A stretch of 64,000 nucleotides of DNA. Origin: Glycomyces arizonensis DSM 44726 (lineage in GTDB: Bacteria > Actinomycetota > Actinomycetes > Mycobacteriales > Micromonosporaceae). This document shows positions 1-8,297 of this stretch, in pieces (the first letter of the stretch is position 1; the number at the start of each line of letters is the position of its first letter). The notes under the pieces were generated by a model that saw only the letters and a program-made list of their open reading frames with translations, did no database searches and was not told the DNA's origin. The position numbers and the translations under genes are program-made. Location of the stretch: assembly GCF_000482705.1 (NCBI RefSeq), contig NZ_AXWO01000002.1:186001-250000 (forward strand), given 5' to 3'.

Positions 1-35
1 AGGGGCGGGGCCCGCAAGCGCACCACCTCTCGAAG

Positions 36-65
36 GGGCGCCCCGCCCACCCGGGGCGCCCCCGA
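36..65 (+). terminator. GC-rich hairpin upstream of the sugar transporter genes
   Basis: Two arms of about 11 bp (GGGGCGCCCCG and its complement) flank a short loop, about 45 bp before the ABC ATPase start. No T-tract follows. Such a hairpin often sits between a strongly expressed solute-binding-protein gene and its transporter genes as a partial terminator or 3'-end stabiliser, but the upstream gene lies outside the window. The rest of 1-109 shows no gene. Confidence 0.5.
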
Positions 66-109
66 AACCTCTCCCCAGAGCAGCATCGTGAATCCATATA
101 GGACCAGTC

Positions 110-1663
110 ATGTCTGAAGACATCCTCCGCATGAGGGGGATCACCAAGCGGTTCCCGGGCGTCCTCGCGCTCGACGGCGTCGACATGCGGGTCAAGCGGG
201 CCTCCATCCACGCCCTCGTGGGCGAGAACGGGGCCGGCAAGTCGACCCTCATGAAGATCCTGTCCGGCGTGTACGCCCACGGCGACTTCGAGGGCGAGAT
301 CGAACTCGAGGGCCGGCCCGCCCGCTTCCGCAACATCCGCGACTCCGAGGAATCGGGCGTCGTCATCATCCACCAAGAACTCGCGCTCGTCTCCGAGCTG
401 TCGATCGCCGAGAACATCTACCTCGGCAACGAGCAGACCAAGCGCGGCGTCATCTCCTGGGACCGCACCAACGCCGAGGCCGCCCGCCTCATGGAGCAGG
501 TCGGCCTCCACGAGCACCCGCAGACGCTCGTCGAGAAGATCGGCGTCGGCAAGCAGCAGCTCGTCGAGATCGCCAAGGCCCTCTCCAAGCAGGTCAAGCT
601 CCTCATCCTCGACGAGCCCACCGCCGCGCTCAACGACTCCGACTCCGAGAACCTCCTCGAACTGCTCAAGCAGCTCCGTGAGAACGGCGTCACCTGCATC
701 ATCATCTCCCACAAGCTCGGCGAGGTCCTCGCCGTCGCCGACGAGATCACGGTGCTGCGCGACGGCCAGACCATCGAGACGCTCCACACCGTCGACGACG
801 CGGTCACCGAGGACCGCCTCATCAAGTCGATGGTCGGCCGCGACCTCGCCCACCTCTACCCGCCGCACACGCCCGACATCGGCGAGACCTTCTTCGAGGT
901 CAGCGACTGGACCGTCCACCACCCCGAGCACCGCGAGCGCGTCGTCGTCAACAACGCCGCGCTCACCGTCGCGCGCGGGGAGATCGTCGGCCTCGCCGGC
1001 CTCATGGGCGCCGGGCGCACCGAGTTCGCCATGAGCGTCTTCGGCCGCTCCTGGGGCGGCAACATCTCCGGCGAGGTCACCCTCGACGGCCGCCGGCTGC
1101 GGCTGAACAGCGTCGCCGACGCCATCAGGGCCGGCATCGCCTACGCCACCGAGGACCGCAAGCAGTACGGCCTGCACCTCGACTACGACCTGCGCGAGAA
1201 CTTCACCCTGCCCGGGCTGGACAAGGTCTCCAAGAACGGCGTGATCGACCTGCACAAGGTGACCTCGGTCGCCGAGCGCCTGCGCGGGGACTTCGGGGTC
1301 AAGGCCCCCTCGGTGTACCAGCTCGCCGGGAACCTCTCGGGCGGCAACCAGCAGAAGATCGTGCTCGGCAAGTGGGTCTTCACCGAGCCCGAACTGCTCA
1401 TCCTCGACGAGCCGACCCGAGGCATCGACGTCGGCGCCAAGTACGAGATCTACGAGCTGATCCAGGAACTGGTCGACCAGGGCAAGGGTGTCCTGATGAT
1501 CTCGTCCGAACTGCCCGAGCTGCTCGGCATGTGCGACCGCATCTACGCGATGAGCGCCGGGCACATCACCGGGCAGGTCGACCGCGAGAACGCCACACAG
1601 GAAGAGCTGATGCGTCTCATGACCCTTGAGACCGCCAGCGGGGGAGAAGAGCAACGCCAATGA
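110..1663 (+). CDS. mmsA: Sugar ABC transporter ATP-binding protein (MmsA/XylG/GguA type)
   Basis: This is a cytoplasmic ATPase with two fused nucleotide-binding domains that powers a carbohydrate importer of the CUT2 class. The first domain has Walker [10 protein letters not shown] (residues 38-46), a variant signature [14 protein letters not shown] and Walker [12 protein letters not shown]. The second domain has a degenerate Walker A ([10 protein letters not shown]), a full LSGGNQQK signature and [14 protein letters not shown]. This asymmetry and the 517-residue length are usual for CUT2 ATPases. The stop overlaps the permease start by 4 bp (ATGA), so the two are co-translated. The substrate-binding protein is probably encoded just upstream, outside the window. 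The sugar cannot be told from the ATPase. Confidence 0.9.
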   Translation: MSEDILRMRGITKRFPGVLALDGVDMRVKRASIHALVGENGAGKSTLMKILSGVYAHGDFEGEIELEGRPARFRNIRDSEESGVVIIHQELALVSELSIAENIYLGNEQTKRGVISWDRTNAEAARLMEQVGLHEHPQTLVEKIGVGKQQLVEIAKALSKQVKLLILDEPTAALNDSDSENLLELLKQLRENGVTCIIISHKLGEVLAVADEITVLRDGQTIETLHTVDDAVTEDRLIKSMVGRDLAHLYPPHTPDIGETFFEVSDWTVHHPEHRERVVVNNAALTVARGEIVGLAGLMGAGRTEFAMSVFGRSWGGNISGEVTLDGRRLRLNSVADAIRAGIAYATEDRKQYGLHLDYDLRENFTLPGLDKVSKNGVIDLHKVTSVAERLRGDFGVKAPSVYQLAGNLSGGNQQKIVLGKWVFTEPELLILDEPTRGIDVGAKYEIYELIQELVDQGKGVLMISSELPELLGMCDRIYAMSAGHITGQVDRENATQEELMRLMTLETASGGEEQRQ

Positions 1664-2982
1664 CCATCAAGACCACCGCGGCCCGTCCGAGCCTGTGGAC
1701 GGCCGTGCGCAACATCAACCTGCGCGCCTACGGCATGATCATCGCCCTGGTGTCGATCATGGTGCTGTTCCAGATCCTCGACGTGGTGCTGCAGGACTCG
1801 AACTTCATCACGCCGCGGAACCTCACCAACGTGATCCTGCAGAACTCGTACATCCTGATCCTCGCGATCGGGATGATGCTGGTGATCGTCAACGGGCACA
1901 TCGACCTGTCGGTCGGCTCCGTGCTCGCCTTCTGCGGCGCCGTGTCGGCGATCGCGCTCTCCGACTGGGGCCTGCCGTGGTACCTCGCGGTCCTCGTCGC
2001 CGTCGGCGCGGGCGCCCTCATCGGCGTCTGGCAGGGGTTCTGGATCGCGTTCGTGCGAATACCGGCGTTCATCGTGACCCTGGCCGGCATGCTGCTGTTC
2101 CGCGGCCTGACGCTCAAGGTCCTCGACGCCGAGACCATCGGCACCGACGGCACGTACAACATGCTCGCCTCCGGCTACACCATCGCCGGCTTCGACCTGC
2201 GCGTGCCCACGCTCGTCATCGGCATCCTCGGGGCGGCGCTCTACATCGCCCTGGCGGTGCGCGCCCGCTCCCGCCAGGCCAAGGCCGGCATCGCCGGGTC
2301 CTCGCAGCTCGCTTGGGCGGCTAAGACCCTCATCCTCGCCGCCGTCATCGTCGTCGCCGCGTACACGTTCTACTCCTACAAGGGCCTGCCGCTCATCGGC
2401 TGGATCCTCCTGCTGCTGGTGGTCGTCTACACGTTCGTCGCCAACCGCACCGTGTTCGGCCGCCACATCTACGCCGGCGGCGGCAACGAGAAGGCCGCGA
2501 TGCTCTCGGGCGTCAAGACCAAGCAGACGTCCTTCTGGGTGTTCGTCAACATGGGCGCCCTCTCGGGCCTGGCCGGCGTCATCGTGACCGCCCGCCTCCA
2601 GGCGGCGACGCCGGACGCGGGCAACATGTTCGAGCTGCACGCCATCGCCTCGTCGTTCATCGGCGGCGCCTCGATGACCGGCGGCGTCGGCACCATCATC
2701 GGCGCCGTCATCGGCGGTCTGGTCATGGGCGTGATGAACCAGGGCATGCGCGTCCTGGGCGTCGCGACCGACACCGTCCAGGTCATCCTCGGCCTGGTCG
2801 TGCTCGCCGCGGTGTTCTTCGACGTGTGGAACAAGAAGCGCGCCTCCGGGCCGATCGTGGGCACCACCCCGGGCGGCTCCGGCGAGGCCAAGCGCAAGGG
2901 CGGCGGGCCGGACGGCTCGGGACCCTCCGGCGACGACTCCAAGGACAAGGACAAGGAGCCCGAACCGGCCGGTGTCAAGTAG
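1660..2982 (+). CDS. mmsB: Sugar ABC transporter permease (MmsB/GguB type)
   Basis: This is a polytopic inner-membrane permease of 440 residues, the size of the MmsB/GguB branch, which is longer than RbsC. Hydrophobic segments fill residues 20-390. The family loop [20 protein letters not shown] is present near residue 70, as is the late [16 protein letters not shown] segment. A hydrophilic Gly/Lys/Asp-rich tail of about 45 residues is probably cytosolic. It is translationally coupled to the preceding ATPase and followed by a strong terminator. Together they form the membrane part of a multiple-sugar (xylose, arabinose, galactose or similar) importer. Confidence 0.9.
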   Translation: MTIKTTAARPSLWTAVRNINLRAYGMIIALVSIMVLFQILDVVLQDSNFITPRNLTNVILQNSYILILAIGMMLVIVNGHIDLSVGSVLAFCGAVSAIALSDWGLPWYLAVLVAVGAGALIGVWQGFWIAFVRIPAFIVTLAGMLLFRGLTLKVLDAETIGTDGTYNMLASGYTIAGFDLRVPTLVIGILGAALYIALAVRARSRQAKAGIAGSSQLAWAAKTLILAAVIVVAAYTFYSYKGLPLIGWILLLLVVVYTFVANRTVFGRHIYAGGGNEKAAMLSGVKTKQTSFWVFVNMGALSGLAGVIVTARLQAATPDAGNMFELHAIASSFIGGASMTGGVGTIIGAVIGGLVMGVMNQGMRVLGVATDTVQVILGLVVLAAVFFDVWNKKRASGPIVGTTPGGSGEAKRKGGGPDGSGPSGDDSKDKDKEPEPAGVK

Positions 2983-3031
2983 CACCGGTGCCAAATAGCT
3001 CAGCCGCCGAATTGAGCTGACGCGATACGAA

Positions 3032-3063
3032 AGGGGCCCCGCGGCGATCGCCGCGGGGCCCCT
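3032..3063. terminator. Perfect palindromic bidirectional terminator
   Basis: A perfect palindrome (GGGGCCCCGCGGCGA plus its complement, 15-16 bp arms) is centred on CGATCG. It lies between the convergent permease gene and the coiled-coil gene and can serve both strands. Confidence 0.85.
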
Positions 3064-3075
3064 CGCACGTCCTCG

Positions 3076-4971
3076 CTACGAGGAGACCCTGGCGGTCTCG
3101 CTCTCGGCGTCGCTGGACTGCCCGTCCTGGCCCGCGCTCTTGCCGCGGCCCGCGTTCGGGCGGTTCTGCGGACGCGAGCGGTTCTCGGACTCGCCGTCCT
3201 TGGTGCCGCTCTTCTTGGCGGCGCTCTTGGACGCCGTGCCCTTGGCGGCACCGCCGTCCTGACCGCCGCCCCGGGCCTCCTCCAAGAGCCGCTTGGCCTG
3301 CGCCCTGGCCGTGGCCAGGATCGCCTCGGAGTCGCGCCGAGCGGTCTGCTTGGCGGCCCTGGACAGCTCCTCGGCCCGCCGCTTCGCCGTCTCGGCGCGC
3401 TTCTCGGCCGAGGCGATGATCTCCGCCTGGCGTCCCTCGATCTCCTCGGCCCGCAGCTCGGCCTCTTCGAGCAGCCGGGCCGCCTGGGCCTTCGCGTCGG
3501 CGAGCAGGCGCTCGCGCTCGCTCTCGATCTGCTCCAGCTCGGCGCGGGCCCGCTCGGCGGCCGCCTGCGCCTCCCGCCGGTCGTTCTCGGCCTCGGTCCG
3601 CAGCCGCCCGGCCTCGGCGCTCGCGGCCTCGGTCAGCTCCTTCGCCTGCGTGTTCGCCTCGGCGGTGATCCGCTCGGCCTCGCCCGCCGCCCGCTCGCGC
3701 ATCTCGGCGATCCGGACCTCGGTCTCCTCGGTGAGCCTGCGCGCCGCCTCAGCGGCCCGCTCGCGCTCGGCGCCGGTGGAGGCCTCCGTCTCCGCCCGCA
3801 GCCGCTGCGCCTCGGTCTCGGCCTCCTCAGACAGCCGCAGCGCGGCCCGCTCGGACTCCTCGGTGACCTGACGCGCCCGCTCGTCCGCCTCGGCGGTGAG
3901 CCGCTCGGCCCGCTCTCCGGCGTCCTTGATGAGCGCCTCGGCCTCCGCGGCGGCCTCCTCGACGCGCCGCTGCGCCTCCTGACGCAGCCGCTTGGCCTCG
4001 TCGGCCGCCTCGGTGCGCGTCAGCGTCGCCTGATCGGCCGCCTCGGCGCGCAGGCGCGTCGCCTCGTTCTCGGCCTCGACGCGGACGGTCTGCGCGAACG
4101 TCTCGGTCTCCTGCTTGAACCGGTCGAGGTTCTCCACCGTCTCGGTGCGCAGGCGCCCCATCTCGGCCTCGTGCTCGGCCCGCTGGCGCTCGGCCTCGGC
4201 CACGGCTTCGGCCACGATCCGGTCGGCCTTCTCGCGCGCCTCGGCGACGGACTGCTCGGCGGCGACGCCCGCCTCGTCCTTGATCTGCTGCGCCTCGGCC
4301 CGCAGCCGCTCCACGTGGGCGACCAGCTGGCGGGTCTGCTCGTCGGCGGCGGCCCGCTTGCTCTCGGCGTCCTGCTCGGCCTCCGAGACCAGCGCGGCGG
4401 CCCGCTCCTTCGCCTGGTCGACCATCGCCTGCGCCTCGCGGGCGCGCTTGTTGATCTCGGCGTCGATGATCGCCCGCCGGTCGGCCTCGGCCTTCTCGGC
4501 CGCGGCCCGCCGCGCCTTGAGGGTCGTCTCGAAGTCCTTGCGGGCCTCCTCGATCTGCGCCTCGGCCTCGCGCAGCTTGTTCGCGGCGTGCCGGTGTATC
4601 TCCTCAGTCTCGGTGTGGGCCCCGGCCTTGATCTCCGCCGCCTGCTCCTCGGCCAGGGTCAGCATGTGCTCGATACGGATGCCCAAGTGGCGGTACGAGG
4701 CCTTGTCGCCGGCCGCGCTCCGCCTGCGCAGCTCCTGGATCTGGCCCTGCAACTGCTGGACCTGGACCACGAGCCGGTCGATCTGCGCCAACGCCTCGGC
4801 CCGCTCGCCGGCGAGCGTGTCGATCTGCAGCTGCATGCTGGTGAGGGTCCGGTTGACCTGCCGCTTGTCGTATCCGCGCAGCGCGGTCTCGAACCCGTAG
4901 TCGATGGACTGACCCTCATCGAAACCGGTCAGCAGTTCCGAGTCATCGCTGAGTCTGTTGTCACGCGCCAT
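3076..4971 (-). CDS. Long coiled-coil polarity protein, DivIVA-like N-terminus (FilP/Scy-like)
   Basis: The protein has 631 residues. The N-terminus carries the DivIVA-family signature LRGYDKRQV (31-39). After it, roughly residues 45-570 are an almost uninterrupted Ala/Glu/Arg-rich coiled coil without prolines. The end is a flexible basic and polar tail. In Streptomyces, FilP and Scy have this build and organise polar growth with DivIVA; annotations often call them cellulose-binding proteins. The start ATG has GTGAGGATGAG upstream. A second protein of the same build lies immediately upstream on the same strand, so they probably form one unit. The exact orthology to FilP or Scy is inferred from architecture only. 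Confidence 0.75.
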   Translation of the reverse strand: MARDNRLSDDSELLTGFDEGQSIDYGFETALRGYDKRQVNRTLTSMQLQIDTLAGERAEALAQIDRLVVQVQQLQGQIQELRRRSAAGDKASYRHLGIRIEHMLTLAEEQAAEIKAGAHTETEEIHRHAANKLREAEAQIEEARKDFETTLKARRAAAEKAEADRRAIIDAEINKRAREAQAMVDQAKERAAALVSEAEQDAESKRAAADEQTRQLVAHVERLRAEAQQIKDEAGVAAEQSVAEAREKADRIVAEAVAEAERQRAEHEAEMGRLRTETVENLDRFKQETETFAQTVRVEAENEATRLRAEAADQATLTRTEAADEAKRLRQEAQRRVEEAAAEAEALIKDAGERAERLTAEADERARQVTEESERAALRLSEEAETEAQRLRAETEASTGAERERAAEAARRLTEETEVRIAEMRERAAGEAERITAEANTQAKELTEAASAEAGRLRTEAENDRREAQAAAERARAELEQIESERERLLADAKAQAARLLEEAELRAEEIEGRQAEIIASAEKRAETAKRRAEELSRAAKQTARRDSEAILATARAQAKRLLEEARGGGQDGGAAKGTASKSAAKKSGTKDGESENRSRPQNRPNAGRGKSAGQDGQSSDAESETARVSS

Positions 4972-5068
4972 ACGCTCATCCTCACATGAGCCGCGTCCCG
5001 TCCACCCCGGCTAAGGGACCAGGGGCGGCGGGACGCGGCCGAAGCTGTGGTTCCTCCACCGTCGACCT

Positions 5069-5096
5069 AACGTCCAGATGGTTCTTATCTGACGTT
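5069..5096. repeat. Inverted repeat between the two coiled-coil genes
   Basis: AACGTCCAGAT and ATCTGACGTT flank a 7-nt loop; they are complementary apart from one extra C. It lies 100 bp upstream of the first coiled-coil start and could be an operator or an mRNA hairpin between the two genes. There is no T-tract, so a terminator is less likely. Confidence 0.4.
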
Positions 5097-5130
5097 GTTG
5101 ATGTACGACGGTAACGCGGATTCGCCAGGT

Positions 5131-6342
5131 TTACTTGTCGTCGGACTTATCTCCGAAGTCCGCACCCGGGAAATTGCCCATCATGCCCGACAGGGTCTGG
5201 GTCATGTTGCGCAGCGTCGCCTGCACCTCGTCGCGCTTCGCGGTGAGGTCGGTGACCTTGTCCTCGGCCTCCTTGGTGATGCGCTCGGCATCGGACTTCG
5301 CGTCCGACAGGAGCCGCTCGGCCTCGGCCTTGGCGTCGGCGACGGCCTTCGTGGCGTCCCGCTTGGCCTTGGTCGTGGTCTCCTCGGCGTAGGAGTCGGC
5401 CTCGCTGCGCTTCTCCTCGGCGCGGGTCTCGGCGGACTTGGCGCGCTCCTCGGCGTCGCGGGCGCGGTTCTCGGCGTCGGAGACGAGCTTCTGCGTCTCG
5501 GAGACGGCGCGGGCGTGGCGCTCGGACTCCTCGCGCTCGGACTTCTCCTTGCGCTCGGCCAGCTCCAAGTCGAGGGCCTGGAGGTCCTTGTCGCGCTTCT
5601 CCTTGGCCTCGGCGAACAGCTTCGCGGCCTCGGCGCGCTTCTCCTCGGCCTCGCGGGCGGCCTTGGCGCGCAGCTGGGTGATCTCGCGGTCGGCGGTGGC
5701 GCGCATCGTGGCGACCTCGCGCTCGACGGAGGCCTTCAGCTCGGCCACCTCGTGGCCGGTGGCGGTGCGCAGCTGCTTGGTCTCGCGCTCGGCGTCGCTG
5801 CGGAGCGTCTCGCATTCGCGGCGGGCGTTGGTCCGCAGCTCGGCGACCTCGCGCTCGACGTTGGTGCGCAGGGTGGTCGCCTCGCGCTCGGCGCTCTGCT
5901 TGTGGCCCTGGGCCTCGGCGCGGGCGGCGTCGGTGATCTCGCGGGACTCCAGGCGGGCCGCCGACAGGATGCCCTCGGTCTCGCGCTTGGCCTCGGCGCG
6001 GTGCTCGTTGGCCTGCTCCTCGGCGAGGCGCAGGATCTGCTCGACGCGGGTGCCGAGCCCGGAGAGCGTGGGACGGGAGTTCTCCTCGAGCTGCTTGGTC
6101 TGCTCCTGCAGACGCTGCTCGAGGCCCTGGATGCGCTGCTCGGCCTGGCGGAGACGACGCTGGGAGTCGGTCATCCGCTGCTCGGCCTCGGTGCGCTGCT
6201 GCTCGGTCTGCGTCAGCTTCGCCAGGTTCTTCTGGATGAAATCATCCACTTGGTGCCTGTCGTAACCCCGCAACTGCACGGGGAATTCCGGCACGGATTG
6301 GTCGTTGTCGAAAAAAGTACTGCTGGAGGGCTGCTGCGACAT
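5131..6342 (-). CDS. Coiled-coil protein with DivIVA-like N-terminus (FilP-like)
   Basis: The protein has 403 residues. After a short polar leader, the DivIVA-type motif LRGYDRHQVDDF sits at 24-35, followed by about 330 residues of Glu/Ala/Arg-rich coiled coil. The end (MGNFPGADFGDKSDDK) is short and acidic. The build matches FilP, an intermediate-filament-like protein that interacts with DivIVA at hyphal tips. It differs from its downstream neighbour in length and tail but shares the motif, so the two are probably old paralogues. The upstream region has AACTAT six bases before the ATG, a possible weak -10 for leaderless transcription. Confidence 0.75.
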   Translation of the reverse strand: MSQQPSSSTFFDNDQSVPEFPVQLRGYDRHQVDDFIQKNLAKLTQTEQQRTEAEQRMTDSQRRLRQAEQRIQGLEQRLQEQTKQLEENSRPTLSGLGTRVEQILRLAEEQANEHRAEAKRETEGILSAARLESREITDAARAEAQGHKQSAEREATTLRTNVEREVAELRTNARRECETLRSDAERETKQLRTATGHEVAELKASVEREVATMRATADREITQLRAKAAREAEEKRAEAAKLFAEAKEKRDKDLQALDLELAERKEKSEREESERHARAVSETQKLVSDAENRARDAEERAKSAETRAEEKRSEADSYAEETTTKAKRDATKAVADAKAEAERLLSDAKSDAERITKEAEDKVTDLTAKRDEVQATLRNMTQTLSGMMGNFPGADFGDKSDDK

Positions 6343-6483
6343 GGCCTAATAGTTGCAGATGCACCGCGATCTGTCGACAGCAAGGTCAGGGGTTTGTGGA
6401 GCCCTCATCATCTGTCACTCCAGTTGCAAATCGGGCGAATTCATTGAAATGGAACAGGACTCGACCGGCGTCCCGAACGGCCC

Positions 6484-6505
6484 CCGGCGCGGCGGTCCGC
6501 GCCGG
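6484..6505 (-). terminator. Hairpin terminator of the epimerase gene
   Basis: CCGGCGCGG and CCGCGCCGG, a perfect 9-bp stem with a CGGT loop, lie just beyond the stop of the minus-strand epimerase gene. Confidence 0.6.
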
Positions 6506-6527
6506 CGTCGGAAACCCGACAGCGCCC

Positions 6528-6980
6528 CTATTGCGCCGCTTCGCGTGCGGGCTCCACCAGCTCCACCAGGACCCCGCCCGCGTCCCTCGGATGGACGAAA
6601 TTGATCCGGCTGCCCGCCGTGCCCGGCCGGGCCGACTCGTACAGCAGCGCCGCGCCCCTGCCGCGCAGCGCCGCGGCCGCGGCCTCGACGTCGTCGACGG
6701 TGAACGCGAGCTGCTGGAGCCCCGGGCCCCGCTTGTCGAGGAACTTCGCGATCGGCGAATCCTCCCCGGTGGGCGCGAGCAGCTGCACCTGGGCGCCCCC
6801 GTCCGGCCAGGCGACCATCACCTCGACCACGCCCTGCGCCTCGTTGACCTCCCGGTGGACGGCCTCGCCGCCCAGCGTCCCCGTGTACAAGTCGAGTGCT
6901 CTGTCGAGGTCCGGCACCGCCACGCCGACGTGGTCGATGCGCCGCAATCCGATTCCGTCCGCAAATGTCATCGCCTTCAT
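6528..6980 (-). CDS. mce: Methylmalonyl-CoA epimerase (VOC fold)
   Basis: This cytosolic enzyme of 150 residues interconverts (S)- and (R)-methylmalonyl-CoA, linking propionyl-CoA carboxylation to the mutase. Motifs seen are IDHVGVAVPDLD (metal ligand His17), GAQVQLLAP (Gln ligand), GTAGSRINFVHP and VLVELVEP (Glu ligand). The usual LHH pair, which supplies another His ligand, is LQQ here (GPGLQQLAF); I recall the same in mycobacterial homologues, so it may be a subfamily trait. ATG codons at 6980 and 6971 are both possible starts. The thiolase and MeaB genes on the far side of the tnpB element belong to the same metabolism. Confidence 0.85.
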   Translation of the reverse strand: MKAMTFADGIGLRRIDHVGVAVPDLDRALDLYTGTLGGEAVHREVNEAQGVVEVMVAWPDGGAQVQLLAPTGEDSPIAKFLDKRGPGLQQLAFTVDDVEAAAAALRGRGAALLYESARPGTAGSRINFVHPRDAGGVLVELVEPAREAAQ

Positions 6981-7034
6981 CTCCCGGATTCCCTCGGATG
7001 AGTTACTTACACACTGAAAGTGTAGTATTTAAGC

Positions 7035-8183
7035 GTGGCGGTACTTTCCAGGCATCGAACGTTTCGGTTTCGGTGCTATCCGACGCCCGAGCAGGAGGAC
7101 AACCTGGTCCGCACCTTGGGCTGCGTCCGCCTGGTCTACAACAAGGGCCTCGAATCCCGGCACAAGGCATGGTTCCGGCGCAGGGAGCGGATCAACTACG
7201 CTCAGACTTCCGCTCTGCTGACGAAATGGAAGCACCGGCAGGACTTGGCCTTCCTCAACGATGTCTCCAGCGTGCCCCTGCAGCAATCGCTCCGCCACCT
7301 GCAGAAGGCATTCGTCAATTTCTGGGAGAAACGCGCTTCCTACCCGGTGTTCAAGAAAAAACGCCTGACAGGGGCGGCCGAGTACACGAAGTCCGCGTTC
7401 ACCTGGACTAATGGTGAACTCAAACTCGCCAAGCACACGGCTCCACTCGAAGTGAGGTGGTCGCGCCGGCTCCCGAAGGGGAGCGAGCCGTCGACGGTGA
7501 CCGTCTCCCGTGACAGAGCGGGCCGTTGGTTCGTCTCCATGCTCGTCGAGCAGGACATACCCACGCTTCCCGAGCGTAGGGAATCGGTAGGTGTCGATGC
7601 GGGATTGACCTCGCTGTTCACGCTGTCGACCGGCGAGACGATCACCAATCCCCGCCATGAACGCCGTGACAGGGAAAGGATTCGGAAGCTGCGGCGAGAC
7701 CTGTCGCGAAAGCAGGCGGGTTCATCCAACCGGCGCAAGGCCGGGCTCCGTCTCGCTCGGGCCCACGCCCGTGTCGCCGATCGCCGACACGACATCCTGC
7801 ACAAGCTCACCACTCGACTGGTTCGCGAAAACCAAGTGATCTGCGTCGAGGATCTGGGCGTGCGAGGGATGCTCGGCAACGGGCGGCTCGCCCGCGCGAT
7901 CGCCGATGCGGCTTGGGCGGCTTTCCGCGCGCAGTTGGAGTACAAGGCGGAATGGTACGGACGTACCCTGATCGCGGTCGACCGGTTCCTGCCTTCATCG
8001 AAGACCTGCTCGGCTTGTGGGACGCTGAAGGAGGACATGCCGCTTCGCCAACGGGTCTTCACATGCCCCGAACGGGAATGCGGACACACCGAGGACCGCG
8101 ATGTGAACGCGGCGAAGAACATTCTGGCCGCCGGGCTGGCGGTTGCAGCCTGTGGAGACGGTGTGAGACCGAAGCGCGCTTAG
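7035..8183 (+). CDS. tnpB: RNA-guided endonuclease TnpB
   Basis: This 382-residue TnpB looks intact. An N-terminal helix-turn-helix-like region is followed by a RuvC nuclease domain with Asp188 (VGVDAGL), Glu272 (CVEDLG) and the late Asp in HTEDRDVNAAKNIL (354/356). The zinc finger cysteines are C325/C328 and C344/C349. TnpB proteins cut DNA next to a short transposon-adjacent motif using an RNA made from the element's right end, which helps keep the element at its locus. The GTG start is chosen because TAGTAT ends exactly 6 nt before it, suggesting a leaderless transcript. Codon use is less GC-extreme than in neighbouring genes, consistent with transfer. Confidence 0.9.
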   Translation: MAVLSRHRTFRFRCYPTPEQEDNLVRTLGCVRLVYNKGLESRHKAWFRRRERINYAQTSALLTKWKHRQDLAFLNDVSSVPLQQSLRHLQKAFVNFWEKRASYPVFKKKRLTGAAEYTKSAFTWTNGELKLAKHTAPLEVRWSRRLPKGSEPSTVTVSRDRAGRWFVSMLVEQDIPTLPERRESVGVDAGLTSLFTLSTGETITNPRHERRDRERIRKLRRDLSRKQAGSSNRRKAGLRLARAHARVADRRHDILHKLTTRLVRENQVICVEDLGVRGMLGNGRLARAIADAAWAAFRAQLEYKAEWYGRTLIAVDRFLPSSKTCSACGTLKEDMPLRQRVFTCPERECGHTEDRDVNAAKNILAAGLAVAACGDGVRPKRA

Positions 8184-8265
8184 CGTGGAGGCGGCCGTCG
8201 CCGAAGCAGGAAATCCGTCTGGGCGACCGGACGGTCCCATCCCTTCGGGGACGGGGAGGCCAAAC
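8184..8265 (+). ncRNA. Putative omega-RNA 3' end / right end of the tnpB element
   Basis: This is sequence between the tnpB stop and the end of the element. It contains the stem CCC-A-UCCC / GGGA-C-GGG closed by a cUUCGg tetraloop (8235-8257). In characterised IS605 elements the scaffold RNA ends here and the guide is the DNA just outside. The guide would then begin near 8260, which is host sequence upstream of the thiolase gene. The assignment is by analogy. Confidence 0.5.
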
Positions 8266-8297
8266 GATCGAGGGTAGTCAGACCAACGGAGGTCCGC

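Larger units (their letters stand above)
7003..8265 (+). mobile_element. IS200/IS605-family tnpB-only element
   Basis: The element fills the intergenic region between the divergent epimerase and thiolase genes. On the left, tandem TTAC (7003-7010) is followed by a small hairpin, ACACT-GAA-AGTGT (7011-7023). On the right, about 70 bp after the tnpB stop, a hairpin with a cUUCGg loop (8235-8257) ends in GGGGAGG, as in many actinobacterial IS605 right ends. There is no tnpA transposase, so movement would need a helper. The exact ends are inferred. Neither flanking gene is disrupted. Confidence 0.65.

Noticed and set aside
3076-4971. Cellulose-binding function for the 631-residue protein
   Set aside because: This name is often given to such proteins, but the sequence is a cytosolic coiled coil without signal peptide or carbohydrate-binding module.
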